Origin: Oryzias latipes
Lineage: Eukaryota > Chordata > Actinopteri > Beloniformes > Adrianichthyidae
Assembly (NCBI RefSeq): GCF_002234675.1
Contig: NC_019867.2
Location: 30,288,747 to 30,352,746 of the forward strand
Direction: 5' to 3'
DNA: 64,000 nucleotides
The notes under the pieces were generated by a model. The model was not told the origin of the DNA. It worked only from the letters and a program-made list of their open reading frames with translations, and did not search any database. Below, in pieces: positions 26,348 through 39,000 of the stretch. Positions within the stretch are counted from its first letter, which is position 1. Each line of letters opens with the position of its first letter. The position numbers and the translations under genes are program-made.

Positions 26348-27344
26348 TGTTCCCACTGGCTTCTGTTTTGAGGGGAATAACTACAGAGAACCACTATAGC
26401 TGGAATCTAGCTTTATGTTAGTTATAGTAAACACAGATAAAGTTTAGGTTAAATTCTTAGGTAGTGTCATTGACTATACATTAGGGTACTAAGCAAGGTT
26501 AAATATCTTCCCAATTAAAACAAGCCATAAGAATAATTCATTGGGTTTTTGTGAACACACCAGCATCTTATTCTAGAAGTTAAAATGACTAAATGTTATA
26601 GATAGAAATACATTTCAGATGTAAATTAGAAATCTTATGGGACAATCATAAAGTTGTTTTGGAAAATTTGTGCTTTTTTTCTTCTTTTGTGCGTCAGTGA
26701 ATAATTAATGTTATGTAAAATTGTATCACTTTCTGTTTATAACATTTAAATATTTGATTTTGAGCTTGAAAATAAAATAGAGGACCAGAGTTGTTCCTAT
26801 AGTCTAAGATAAATTGCTGGTGATAATGGTATTTATTAAAGACAGGCTTGGGTAGATCTTGTTACTAGAAGCATTTGCATATATGTTAAGCTTGGAATGC
26901 AAGTATTTCCTATGAATTTTGGAGACTAAGAAAGATAAAAAATCCCAATAAAGCCTGAGTTAGACGCAGCGTCAATATTGTTAGTGATAAAGCAAAAGAA
27001 GGCATGGAAACTACAACTCTATTGATTCTAAAACAAATATAAATCAAAACATCAGCTTAAAATACGCGTTTGCTCCTGCGTTTAAGATTTGCTACTTGAA
27101 AATAGTGAACAAAACATTTCTCTGACTTTATTTGCTAAGTCAAATAAAAAAAAATCTAATCTTCTTTAGGAAGATCTCATCATATGAGTCCTGGTGGATT
27201 TAATCCTAGACTTTTAAACTTTTCTGTCAAAATTATCTTGACAAAATCCAAAACCACGATGGAATTTAATTTAAACGTTTGTTTCACACTAGAAAGTTTA
27301 TTTTTTCTTCTAAGAAATAACCGCGGCATTTAAATCCAGACTAT

Positions 27345-27510
27345 GTGTGTGTGTAGGAGTTACCTTCACACGCTGATGGAGGCGGATGTCACACCCTGAC
27401 CTGTAACCACCAGGGGCAAACTGGGGTTCACACATGGAACCTGCAACTGCCCGGCTCGAGGTCGACCGCTCCACCTCTGCGCCCCATGGTGTCGCTGTCC
27501 CCCCTTCCCC
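27345..27510. repeat. Dispersed fish repeat
   Basis: It shares CACACGCTGATGGAGG, TAACCACCAGGGGCAA and GGTCGACCGCTCCACCTCTG with a family seen again at 41740-41960 (CACCACTGGTGGCGCC, TAACCACCGGGAACAA, GGCCGATCTACCTCTGCACC). Confidence 0.5.
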
Positions 27511-28267
27511 AGGTCATTGGGCAGCTGGTTTAACTTGACCGTCATCATTTTTTTTTCCTATTCACTACATTCTTCGAGTCAAGAACGGCTTCATTTCTGC
27601 GCGTCAACCGTTCAAGGTCACCGTTTCCTACAGTCGGTTTCTGGCTGTAGTTTTCCAGAAGCGTTCGACGCCGAGAGGCGAACAACAACCTTCAGGTAGG
27701 AAACTGTGATGACCACTTTATCCCCATGAGGTTTTTATTTTAATGACAAAAGCTGAAGGAACCGTTGAGTCGTTTGTTTTCTGCTGCAGAAGATGCTCGT
27801 CCGGTGAAATCACGTGAAGAGGCTGCATCCACGTTGCCATGCCAACGGCGCTGTTGTCCCTCTAACTCACTCTGCAACCGTTTCAGGGAAACAATCCTCA
27901 GTCTCTTTGGGAGCTGATCTCTTTCACACGTGCAGTAGAAAGACATAATCTGGTTTTAAAAATAGAAATCTAATTATAAACCAACAACTTTACACTGAAA
28001 GCATCATGTTTTAATGAAAAATTAATGAATGAATCGTTTAAACGTTTTGTTGATACGATTCTCGTAAAACCTTTGTGTAACCATAAATAGACCTGTGATG
28101 CATTTGGAACAGCTCGGGAATTACTGCTTTATAAAACATATTGAGTTAACACACCAATATAAAATGCTTATAGATCATCAACTGCATATGAGGACTGGAC
28201 TGATGGACTCCGCCCCCTGGAGTTCCAAACAGGAAGTACCCACTGGTTCTCAGAAATTCCTATAAAC

Positions 28268-28665
28268 TGTGGCCGAATTCCCTCCCTAACTACTAAAAAA
28301 CTATATAGTGCGGCACTATGTAGTGTCCTGAATTTAAAAATAATCGCTCAGTACCTTTATTTTTGTCTTAAAGAACGGATATGACATCATCGATTTCACG
28401 AAGTTAAAATCTCATGAAAATGAGCGATTTGTGACGAATATTTATGAGTCCACTGTCTTCTGAAGATAAAAACGTTCATGGTTTATTTAAAAAAAGAACA
28501 ATTTTTGGGGCTAAAATTGTTCCGACGCAATGCATTGTGGTCTATATTCACCGATCTAGTGAGCATCGATGCACACTGGCTCTTCGCAGAGAAATTTCCA
28601 GGGCACTGGATTTTGGAATTGTAGATTCGGACGACACTAGAAGGGAAGGAATTCTGACACAACCG
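28268..28665. repeat. MITE-like repeat with inverted ends
   Basis: The left end TGTGGCCGAATTCCCTCCC and the right end GGGAAGGAATTCTGACACAA are near inverted copies. The internal words ACTACTAAAAAACTATATAG and CACTATGTAGTGTCC recur in inverted orientation at 46790-46890, the end of a second copy. Confidence 0.5.
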
Positions 28666-28678
28666 TAGACTTCTATAG

Positions 28679-28740
28679 CCCTTGTGCTATCCTGTGGGTC
28701 CAGATGACCCCACTCCCAACGTTAACGTGCCTGGTTCTAG
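28679..28740 (+). mobile_element. piggyBac-type MITE, one end only
   Basis: The stretch CCCTTGTGCTATCCTGTGGG followed by TCCAGATGACCCCACTCCCA matches the left end of the 1873-2066 family; the other end is absent. Confidence 0.6.
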
Positions 28741-29991
28741 AAACAAACAGGTGTCAGTCAGTCTGTCATTCTATTGGTCAGAATAAACACCTTACATTGG
28801 GGTGTCACGATTGGGCCCCCCAGACAAAACAATCTAATATGGTGCATAAATCTTCAAAAAGTATCAGATTACAGTTGAGACATTCTAGTCAAATATTTGG
28901 CTTCATTTCTATCATTTAGCCTTTCAAAATACCAGAAGCCATATAGGGGCGTGTGCAAAGGTTTGGGCCCGCCCCCACAGTCAGCAGTAGTAGCACAGTG
29001 TTTTTTTTTTCTGTATTGCAAGTTATAAACTGACCAATCAGGTGACTCGGACCGACTCGGACTTGTTTTAACACGGCGGCGACCGAGTCGACTTGGTTGG
29101 TTTGGAGCCGGAGGTGAGTCCTCACCTGAGGGACTCCGTCCAGGTCTCTGATACGGTCACGGTTCTGAATCCACAGTTTGACCCGGATCAGGTGCCGCCT
29201 CGTTTCTGTCTTTTGGCGTGTTTGTGGCGCCTCACGGTGGTCATTTTTAAGAAACACAGACGACAGAAATCCTTTTCTTCCTTTTATAACCAAAAATGTT
29301 TTTGCGTCAAACTTTCGTTTCTGAACTTTTGGCCTTTAAAAAAAAAAAAAAGTTTTTGATGTATTTTTGGCATCTTGTCATTTGGATCTGGACAGAACGT
29401 CCGGCTTTCTGTAAAAACAAGAACGCCGCGGCGTGTAAAAGGTCGACCAGACAAATCTGCCCTGCTCTGAATGGGGGCGGGGCTTGGGGCAACAGACACG
29501 CCCCTCCGCCGATTCCTGACGTCTCGCCGGTTTGAAGTTCTGCTCGTGTCAAAACTTCTGGGTTTACCAAACCTTTGAGAAAGAGTCCAAACATGCTCAC
29601 AAGGCGGATCCAGAACCAGAACTCTGACCCAGGAACGCTAAACCAAACCCATTTATCCAGAACATTCCCTGTTCTGATCAAACTGGGTTTGTTCAGACTG
29701 ACTTCAGCAGAACCTTTTCCCCCATTTTGACCAGAACCGTTTCCTTGTTTCTGCCGACCCAAACTCGTGACCTGGGCTGCCTCCAGAACTTTGTCAGAGA
29801 GCAGTTTTAATGTCTGAACCGTCTGCGGACCTGTGAAGGCCCGGAAGTGCTTCACAACACTTCTGTCAGATCCAGTCCCCTGGTCCTGACCCGGCCCGTC
29901 TGCAGCTGCCTCCCTCTGAATCGGGAGTTTGGGCTGGAGCGTCACTTGTCCGTTCAGAAGCGGCGGAGACGACCCTGGTGCCGGTCCGGAG

Positions 29992-32900
29992 TCACAGAGC
30001 GGCCCGGCTGTGGATGCAGCAGGGGCAGCAGTGCAGGGAGTCGTGGATGAAGAGGTCACACTCCACGCAGAAAACGCCGCGGCACGAGGGGCAGACATAC
30101 GCCTGCAGCCGGAGGAAACGGGTCAGAACCAGCGCAATGGCTCACAACACCCCCCCCCCCCCCCCAGCCCCACCCCCTTCTGTAGATGTCCAAGCTTTCA
30201 TTGTACTCACACTTTTATCCCTCAGCTCTCCTTGACAGCCTTCACAGAACCTGAAACCAAACCAGAACCATTGCAGAACTGAACCAACGAAGCGCACGTG
30301 CACGCGCATGTGTGTGCACGTACCTGCTGCCCTGCAGCTCCTCCACGGAACTCTCCAAGAACGGCACCATGGGAAACAGGTGATGGAAGGAGCGGGCCAG
30401 GTGAGGGGCTGACACCAGAGTGAGGCCTGAGACACCGGAGCAAAGGTTCTGCTTAGACCCGCCCACCCAACAGACCCATAGAGATGCTCAGAGGCGGAGC
30501 CTCACAGGAGATCCAGGCAGCAGTCAGACCAGTACCGGGTCTTCCGGTCCCCTGCAGGTGGACGCGGGTCCGGCTCATCAGCAAACTGAGCACCATAAGA
30601 TGGTTCCTGCTTCAGCAGGTTCTGCAGAACCTCAAAGAAGCTCTAGAACCTCGTTGAATAGACAACAGACAACAGCTTCAGGACATGCTGTCTGCAGAGA
30701 ACCAGCAGAACCCTGAGAAACCAGAACAACGGGCCCAGACAAGAAGAGCTGGACCTGATGTTTGGCTCCACAGAGCCCAGACCGCCTGATTCTGAGCCTG
30801 GTTCTTTGTGTTGGAAGTGGACCCGCCCTGACCTTATGATGATGGGGGTTCTGGGCCCGGTTCTCCATCTTTAGCAACCACCTGCAGTGGACTCGCCCAG
30901 AACTCCTGATCATTAAGGTTCTGAGCCCGGTTCTCACTGAAGTGGACCTGGAATGGGCTGCAGCTGCCTGGACCCTCTGAGACCCCAGACGTACCGCACA
31001 CTTTACACTCCACAGGAAGCTCCGAGTACTTGGCGTGGCACTGCGGGCAGAAGTACCCCCCCAGAGTCAGCCCGGGTCCGGTACCGCTGTCCAGATGGCT
31101 GAGAGAGACAGGAGCGTGGTCAGATGGGGGGGGGGTTAGAGCTCCGCGGCAGCTTGACTTACGACATGCTGAAGGAGGGCCGGGCGTCCCGCTCGCTCAC
31201 GGAGGCGATGGCGTGCTGAGGGAACCCTGAGGAGTCACACGGAGCGCGCTCAGAAAACCCGCCGCACCCCCCTCCCCTCCCCACCCCCCCTTGATGGAAG
31301 CTCACCCATCCGGATCAGAGAGCACTCGGAGGAGGAGCTGGCTGGCGGCGGCTTTACGTGCAGCATCAGCAGCTCCTTGAAGTGGCTCTCGTCCAGGATG
31401 ACGTGGTACGAGCCGCCCGTCTCCCGGGTCAGAACCGTGCAGACCCGGACCTCGGCCGACAGCCCGATCACCGACACCCGCACCTTCAGACCCTTCAGGG
31501 TCTGTCAGGAGTCAAAACAGCTTCAGAGCAGCAGATGATCCGGACAGAACCACCGAGAGGTTCTGGTCACTTCAGCGTTCCAGATGTCTGTGAGAAACCA
31601 GCGGCCAGGTCCACCCAGAACCAGAACTTCCTTACCTGGATGAGATCGTAGATGTTTGCCGGGTCACAGGTGGTGAGGCTGCTGAGGATGATCAGGACCT
31701 CCCGGCTCGTGTGTCCCGGCATGTGCCTGATGGGAGAAGGGAAAACGTCTGACCCCCACAAACTCATGAACGGAACCACCAGAACCCCAACCGGACTCAC
31801 TTGAGCGTCTGCACCGCCAGGTTGAGAGCGTTGTAGAGAGACGGCTCACCGACGCACGCTGAGTCCACGGCCTTCTTCAGAGCAGTGATGTGCTTCTTTG
31901 GATTTCCTGGGGGCGGGGGGGGGGGGGGGGGGGGTAAGGGTCAAGAACAAGACGACAGAGATCGGAGCAGAACTGCAGACCCGCTGTAGAGACGGGTCCA
32001 ATCCTGTGAGAAGAACCTCCAGCAGCTGCAGTGAGTTCTCACCTGCGAGATCCGTCAGCTTCTCCGCCCGTTTGTTCTTGGTGGTGATGACCCCCACCTG
32101 GAATAGACAGAAAGGTCACATGACCGACCTTCACTCTCCTCGGCAGATCTCCCCGCAGCAACCACTTCAAGTGCAGCCGAGATGTCCAACAGTCCCTGAA
32201 GTGGCCTCCTACAGTCAGCGGCGAGCGTCGGGACTAAAGGGGGCGGGGCTCTATCCCTGCTGTGTACCTCAGGACTAAAGGGGGCGGGGCTCTGTCCCTG
32301 CTGAGGTCCTCAGGACTAAAGGGGGCGGGGCTCTGTCTCTGCTGAGGTCCTCAGGACTAAAGGAGGCAGGGCTCTGTCTCTGCTGAGGTCCTCAGGACTA
32401 AAGGAGGCAGGGCTCTGTCTCTGCTGAGGTCCTCAGGACTAAAGGGGGCGGGGCTCTGTCCATGCTGAGGTCCTCAGGACTAAAGGGGGCGGGGCTCTGT
32501 CCCTGCTGTGTACCTCAGGACTAAAGGGGGCGGGGCTCTGTCCCTGCTGTGTACCTCAGGACTAAAGGGGGCGGGGCTCTGTCCCTGCTGAGGTCCTCAG
32601 GACTAAAGGAGGCAGGGCTCTGTCTCTGCTGAGGTCCTCAGGACTAAAGGGGGCGGGGCTCTGTCCATGCTGAGGTCCTCAGGACTAAAGGGGGCGGGGC
32701 TCCGTCCCTGCTGAGGTCCTCAGGACTAAAGGGGGCGGGGCTCCGTCCCTGCTGAGGTTCTAGAGCACATGTTCATAAATCCTTTCATTTTTTAGATTCC
32801 AGCTGCAGAAGCTTCTCCCGTGTTTAGCGCCCTCCTGTGGTCATCGATTAAATAACTTGATCATTTTCCCACCTGACTGATGGGGTTCTGGTCAAAGTAC

Positions 32901-33488
32901 TCGTCCACAAATCCCTCCAGCAGCTGCAGGAGACAGAGCAGAGGAGGCGGTGCCGTGAGGTAACGAGGTGGCAGTCTGCAGAAACCTCATGAACGCCAGG
33001 AGCGACCTTCAGGGTGGCTGCGAGGCGGTTGGGCTTCAGGTCCTGGTCCTCCATGCTGCGGGAGCAGTCGACCACGACGTAGAGGTGACGCATCTGCAGC
33101 AGTTCACAGAGGCACACCGTCACCTCACCCCGCCTCCTCTAACGTTCTGGGATGAAGAGGACACTCACCATGCCGAGCCGGACCTGTCCATGACTCTCCA
33201 CGACCCTGGGGGGAGGGAAAAGCAGAGGCTCACAACAATGAACTGTGGGTGGGGGGTCTCGGGGGTCTCTGCAGCCACACACCTCCTCCTTTTGCTCTGG
33301 AACAGGATATCCTCCACGGTGGCCTTGAGCGATCCAGACTCATCCTCCTTCAGCACCTCCCTGTGGAACAACAACATCTGCATCACAAGCTTCAGCTCGG
33401 GGGGGTTTACAGCCAGCTTCCAGTCGGCTCACCATGTCCGCTCGTAGCCCCCCTCCCAGCGCTTGGTCCGCTCCGGCTCTTCGTCCAT
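29992..33488 (-). CDS. gtf2h2: General transcription factor IIH subunit 2 (p44)
   Basis: Fourteen exons on the - strand: 33488-33433, 33360-33283, 33205-33169, 33093-33007, 32923-32873, 32097-32043, 31906-31801, 31726-31636, 31501-31306, 31226-31163, 31098-30995, 30426-30324, 30250-30211 and 30102-29992. They give 392 residues (human 395) and match human p44 end to end. p44 is a core TFIIH subunit that binds and stimulates the XPD helicase in transcription initiation and nucleotide excision repair. The N-terminal half is a vWA domain beginning [19 protein letters not shown], with a full D-x-S-x-S metal site. The C-terminal half has C4 zinc ligands (CPQC..C..C), then FCEGCQGEL and a RING-like finger ([18 protein letters not shown]). 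The last finger reads CCPCCIH where human has CCPGCIH. Intron 5 holds a 41-bp minisatellite. Confidence 0.97.
32231..32763. repeat. 13 x 41 bp minisatellite with GC boxes, in gtf2h2 intron 5
   Basis: Unit starts (GGACTAAAG) recur every 41 bases without slip from 32231 to 32723, giving 13 units. Most units carry GGGGGCGGGGCT, an Sp1-type GC box. Three (units 4, 5 and 10) carry GGAGGCAGGGCT instead. Other variant positions (TGTGTACC against TGAGGTCC; GTCCATG, GTCTCTG, CCGTCCC) show a partly repeated order. Confidence 0.95.
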
Positions 33489-33554
33489 CTCTACGCCTGG
33501 TAGAAGAACCTAAACACCGAAGAACTGACACAAAAGAGAAGCGATAGGCAAACA

Positions 33555-33566
33555 TGCGCATGCGCA
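33555..33566. promoter_or_regulatory. Palindromic NRF1 site, candidate gtf2h2 promoter
   Basis: TGCGCATGCGCA is a perfect NRF1 consensus palindrome 67 bases upstream of the gtf2h2 ATG, in CpG-rich sequence without a TATA box. This is the usual build of housekeeping promoters. Confidence 0.6.
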
Positions 33567-34039
33567 GAAGTGCGCTGCTCTTATGGTCACCAGCACGTTA
33601 AAAGTTCTGCCGACCCGCACAAGTTCTACAGAATAACAGAGTTCTGCTGACTCGCCGGGTTCTGGTTTCTGAGACAGTTCCTGATCCAGTGTGGGGACAC
33701 AGTTTCCCGCGGACCCCGATGTTTCGTTAAACCGGTCCGTCGGTCTCATTTGGACACAGAAACACTTCCACAGTCTCGCGTGGTTCCGCCCATCACATCG
33801 TGTCAGTGGACGTAACTGCAGAACACACGCAGAGCCACGAACTCTGACGAACAAAGCCGACCCACCTGAAGAATCAGCCGAACCCTCTCTGAAAGGTTCT
33901 CACAGCAACAGAGGCGCGCGCGCGCTCCGCTCCGGGTGGAAACGTGGTGCGGATGTCAGATGGTTCCGCTTCGCTTCTTCCCTCAGGATGGGGCAGCTTG
34001 ATCCTAATTATGAAAAGATATTCTCTTGTTGTTTTAACA

Positions 34040-34330
34040 TGTTCTAATGCGTTTTTTTCTGACGATGGAGGAATGTTATAAATAAAATTAAAATAATATT
34101 ACATTTCTGAGTATTTCTTTATTCAAATTGTTGTAAATCAGACAAAAGGAAAAACATTGTATTTGTGACGTAGAAATCCGCCGGGCGGGCCACAAGCTCC
34201 CTGCTCCGCTCCATTCCAACGCATCCACATGCAGACAAACAGATCCGTGTACGTTTTGCTTTTTAAACTTACTTTAACCAATCAAAAGCACTGAACTTGG
34301 ATCCATACAGGATTATCTACAGTAACAGGA
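34040..34330. repeat. Dispersed repeat family, copy C
   Basis: It shares TTCTGACGATGGAGG, ACATTTCTGAGTATTTCTTT, CAAATTGTTGTAAATCAG and GTGACGTAGAA with the copy at 37085-37615. The family is not identified. Confidence 0.5.
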
Positions 34331-36043
34331 AACTGTCATTTGATTTTAAACGTTTATTTTTTCGGCACAGTAATAAAAACAGAATGTAATCTATATGCAT
34401 ACAGTCAGTGACAATTATACAAAATACATACTTGTAAAAATGAGTGCAGTGTTCGAGTAATAAGTCTCATGTTCAACATTCCCAAATGATTGTTTCTATA
34501 TGTAATAAATATAACCATTCTTTAATATTGATGTTAATATTCATCACCATCACCACCCATGGTAGGATCAATAAAAGAGCAAAAATAAAATGTTCAAAAT
34601 GAAGGACTGAATGAAGCTTTTCTGGCAGAAACATTTTTAGTATGACCTTCAGAGGAGCTGTGGATCCATCTCATCTGCAGCCTTCAAATAATATATTTAT
34701 ATCAGAAACTATCATTTTAAGAAAAGTTACCACTCTAGAAACAGTCACATAAACTGTTTCCATGCCTTTGAAGCACCACAAAATAATAAAGAACTTCACA
34801 TTTTTCGGAACCGTCACTGAAGGTTGAATGGTTTTGTTTCAGAGGTTGATTCATTCGAACGCTCATGCAAAAAACAAACAGAAAATCCAGATTTTAGCTG
34901 AACTGAGGAAACAAAGGAGGAACAATAGAATCACCAGCTTCTTAAGCCTTTAGAAATGTCATTTATGAATAAAGAGCCAGTTTAAAACCAATGTGGCCTC
35001 AAGGCACCACATAAAGGACAATTGAACCCAGAGCTACACAAATAGATCAACATTACTCCTGCAAACTTTAACCGTCACTGTGAAACAGTGGACATTGTTT
35101 GGCCCTCATCTCTTTGCCCATTTAGAAAATGCATCTTCACGTATCCAGAGTCACACTGCAGCACATCATTACCGTCTGAACGTAAAGCCCTCTGCAGCAC
35201 GACGTCTCTTTACAGTCCAGTTGTTGTGAAAAGAATTTAACCTGTAATTTGTAGTAATTCCTGTTCTTAGCAATGCCCATTAATTAACTTAGCTTTTAAA
35301 TTTCTGTTCTACTTCTTCTGTACTTTATTGAATAATCCATCATAAAAAATATGCCTTTCCTTTGTGTTTTTGTATTATTGTATTTTATTGCTGTTCATCT
35401 TTAATGTATTAGTCTCAGAGCAGAGAATTATTTGTTGGAATTTTTGCACAACTATCTCTTTGTTGCACCATTTTTTCTTAAGTCTCCGTGCTCAGAGTAT
35501 AAACTTAAGAGATGCCAGGGAAGATCTAAGGCTTTGATGCGACACGAAAAATCCTCCTCAGTCACTGGAAGTTGGGACGATTAGGCTGTGCGAGACTGAA
35601 GCAGGAACAGCACCGGCAGCACCGCCGTCATGTCAGGGGAGAGCGAACTTCCTGTTTTGTCTTTGATTGGACTGTTCCAGTAAAAAGGGAGCAGGGAAGC
35701 TGCCGAGATCAGTTTTAATGTTTCCTGAGTGAAATCGTCATTTACAGCATTTACAGCAGTTTCAGGACAAAAACAAGCTTCCTGCAGATGTGGGACGAAG
35801 AAGCCACAGAAGTTCATGTTACATCAACACAGCCTTCTCTGTGCTCGAAAAAGAAACATTTGTATAAAAGAAAAAAGAAAAATCGACATTAAAAATCACT
35901 TAAAAGGAATGCATATATAGTGGAATAAAAAGCTATATTTCATGTCAGATGTGAATCTCTCTTCTGGAAGACAGACGTTCCCCCTGAAGCTTAAAGACCT
36001 GAAGGAGGAAGTACTCCAGTGTTCCTCAAAGGGACGCCGCTGC
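34331..36043. other. AT-rich spacer / ocln 3' UTR region
   Basis: No coding exon is supported. Part of it is probably the ocln 3' UTR, which runs left from 36044. TTTATT (AATAAA on the - strand) occurs near 35323, among other places. Confidence 0.4.
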
Positions 36044-39000
36044 TCATGGCCGGGAGTCGTACTCGCTGATCTGCTTCTTGATGTGGGACAGTTTGGAGCG
36101 CAAGAACCTGCACCGTTTTTTCCTCATCTGGTAATGGGGGGTCTGCAGAGCAAGAGCACGGTGAGCACAAACATCAGAGATCCACCAAGGGAGCATGAAG
36201 ACGAGCTGAAGCCTTCATCTACTCATCCATCTTACCTTCTTCAGGTTCCGTAGTCTCGTGTGTTCACTCATGGCATCCTGGAAGCAGAAGAAAGCATTAG
36301 AAGAATGAGGCAACACGAGGAGGCCCCTTTATGCTGAGAGGGAGCCACCAGGGCGCGCTCCTGAGCACCTCCTTATCTAAAAGGAGATCACACCGCTCCT
36401 GTTAAACCAGGGGTCTTAAACTCAATTTACCTGGGGGCCACTGAAGGCTGGGCCGCAACTTCAGCGCACACACACACGCAACCAGAAAATTTTTATAGAA
36501 CATATACTATACTATTAACTATACTCTATTATTAACCGTTTTCTGTACAAAATGTACTTATAAAACTCTCAAAGACAATTAAATACCCAAATTAAAAAAA
36601 TCAATAAGTAAATGAATCAGTAAAACATTTCTGTTTATTTAGTCTCCTATATCTGCTGTTTTCTAATTTAAACGTCCTCATTAACACAGTTCATTTAACA
36701 CCATTAAATTATAACTATTAAACACAAAAGATGACTCAGATTAGTCATATACCCCACTGTGATTGGTTGGTTCTTCAGCTACGCACACAACACTGAAAAA
36801 GTGTCATTCATAAAAAACTGGCGGGACAGTATAAACTTTCATATTAAGGCGGGGGCCGCAAATACCCCGTGGGCTGCAAGTTTGAGACCCCTGTGTTAAA
36901 CTGATTACAAGCTTAGACAAATAAAAAAACACCATAAAAATCACTAATGGGGGATTTTTGAAGTAGCAGTAGAGCATTATGCTAAAGAGAAGCAGACTAC
37001 TGAATAAATGTTCTGCTTTCTGAAGGACTCTGCAGACTGCAGGCCTGTTCTTCAATCAGATCCGGCCATTCTGTGCTTCTGGTGTTATTAACATGTTCTT
37101 GTGGCGTTTTTCTGATGGAGGACATACATAAAGAAAATAAGCCTGAAATCACATTTCTGAGTATTTGTTTTATCCAAATTGTTGTGAATCAGGAGCAGAG
37201 GCCGTTTGAATGAGCTTGTACCGTGACGTAGAAGCTAAAATTGGCAGGTGTCCAATTCGGCATCTGGCTCAAAACTACACGGCTGGATAGCTCCAACATC
37301 GCTCGCCATTTAGTGCACCGCTACTGTTTGGTTTTTATTGGGGGTGTGAGGGGCTGCAAGCTAACTGGTGAGAGTGTGAAAAAGGATGAGTGACGAGAAT
37401 TGGGGGTGGGGTTACGCTACGCCAATATTCCCGCCTACAACTCAGAGGTGAATTTCTAAGGAGCTCCTGCCGCTCTGCAGAAACTATGTCCTTTGTTAAC
37501 GACAGTTTATTCGATTTTGGCTAAAAATGGCAGAATGAAAAATGAAAGATCACTGGGAACGCTTTGAGAATAGATTATCGGAGTGGCACTTGATTCATTC
37601 AGGAGGATTCTAAAGAATGACTGTGACAAATGCGCCTCCTGGGGCTTTATGGACCAAAATGTTTCTGTAACAAGAGACCACTAAAGATCTATGCTCAAGT
37701 TTCTGCTGAGGGAACCAAAGCCCCACACCTTCCTGCCTGGAGAACAATCTTCATCGACGTTTCATCAGAACCTCCGTCTACCGAGATTAGAGGGGACAGA
37801 CTCTGACCCTTACCAGAAACTGGGGACTGCCCTCTGGGAGCCGGTCTAGATCTCTTTCCAGGTCTGCCAGGTCCTGGTTGATTTCCTCCTGTTCAGCCAG
37901 CAGGTTCTTGTACTCCAGGTGGTCCCGGTCAAACTCCCGTTTGTAGGTCAGACGCTCCTGCTCATCCAGAATCTTTGGAAACAACCTGCAGAGGGACAGA
38001 CCCCGTGAAGATAACTCATGTCCAACCCAAAGGTCTAGGCTGAGAACCAGCACTCACACACTAAAGTCCTCTTCTTCCAGCTCATCTCCAGAATCCATTC
38101 CAGGGTCGTAGTTTGTCAGCCTGGACTTAAGCCCCTCCACAGAGCTGCTCATGTCCGAGTCCCTGCAGACAAAGGTGATGATATTTAATGATATATGGTC
38201 AGGTAGGTGCTGTGAAGAGACAACAGAAACCTTCAGAACAGGAATGTTCTGATAATGAGCCTGCTGGGTCAGAACCTGCTTCAGACACACAGACGCTGCT
38301 TGTGTGAGCTGAACCCTGAAAATTCAAGGTAAAAGCAGTTTTTTTTGTTTAGTTTTTTACCCAGTTAACATAATTCCAATGGATTCTGAAGCAGAGAAAA
38401 GCAGCTTTGTGCTGACATGCAGCACGTGTTGGATGGTGTTTTCTGTCGTCGGCGACAGCTCCGGTTACAAAGGGTTAAAGAGCGATCAAGAAAAAAAACA
38501 AGCCAGAGGCCAAACCACAGAGGATTAAGGTGTCAGTCCCCATTTCCAGAGCCAAACCCCAACCGACCCACCTCAAAACAAAGGGGAGCGGGAACTTCTT
38601 TGGAAAAGAACCATCAGATCATGGTCTTACCATCAGACAAGGGAAGATCAGACACATTGCTCTGTTTTTAACCACACAAAGGATGCCAAGCTTTGCAACA
38701 CATGCCAAACTTAAAAGACCCCACTAGCAGCTCAAGACAGGACTTGATCAGCCTTTTAAATAACTCAGAGGATGAGAACACTATCAACAGATGAGATGTC
38801 AGCTCAAGTATTTACAGACTCACAGATACACACAGGAAAGGAGCTCCTATGTGGAGCAACGTAAACTCAATCATCTACAATGACGTGGTCAAACACATCG
38901 CAACCCTCTTATCTCTGTTGGTAGGAAACACGATACAACACATTCACAACAGTCAGGACTTTGTCAGCAAACACATCAGGAGCCAGATGATGCAATGATC

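Larger units (their letters stand above)
26348..29991. other. Spacer between the Harbinger element and gtf2h2
   Basis: AT-rich and without supported exons. Near 26440-26640 a LINE 3' remnant can be guessed (frame pieces such as FLGSVID and KKAIRIIH-like). A dispersed repeat is at 27345-27510, a MITE at 28268-28665 and a piggyBac end at 28679-28740. The 3' UTR of gtf2h2 must lie in the right part, but I could not fix its poly(A) site. No msh3 exon was recognised. Confidence 0.4.

Noticed and set aside
29307-30098. 263-residue - strand frame
   Set aside because: Only its first part overlaps the last gtf2h2 exon, in another frame; the rest is 3' flank. The correct frame ends at 29992.
32231-32763. 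Possible CRISPR-like array
   Set aside because: The 41-base units are directly adjacent with no unique spacers, in a vertebrate intron; it is a minisatellite.
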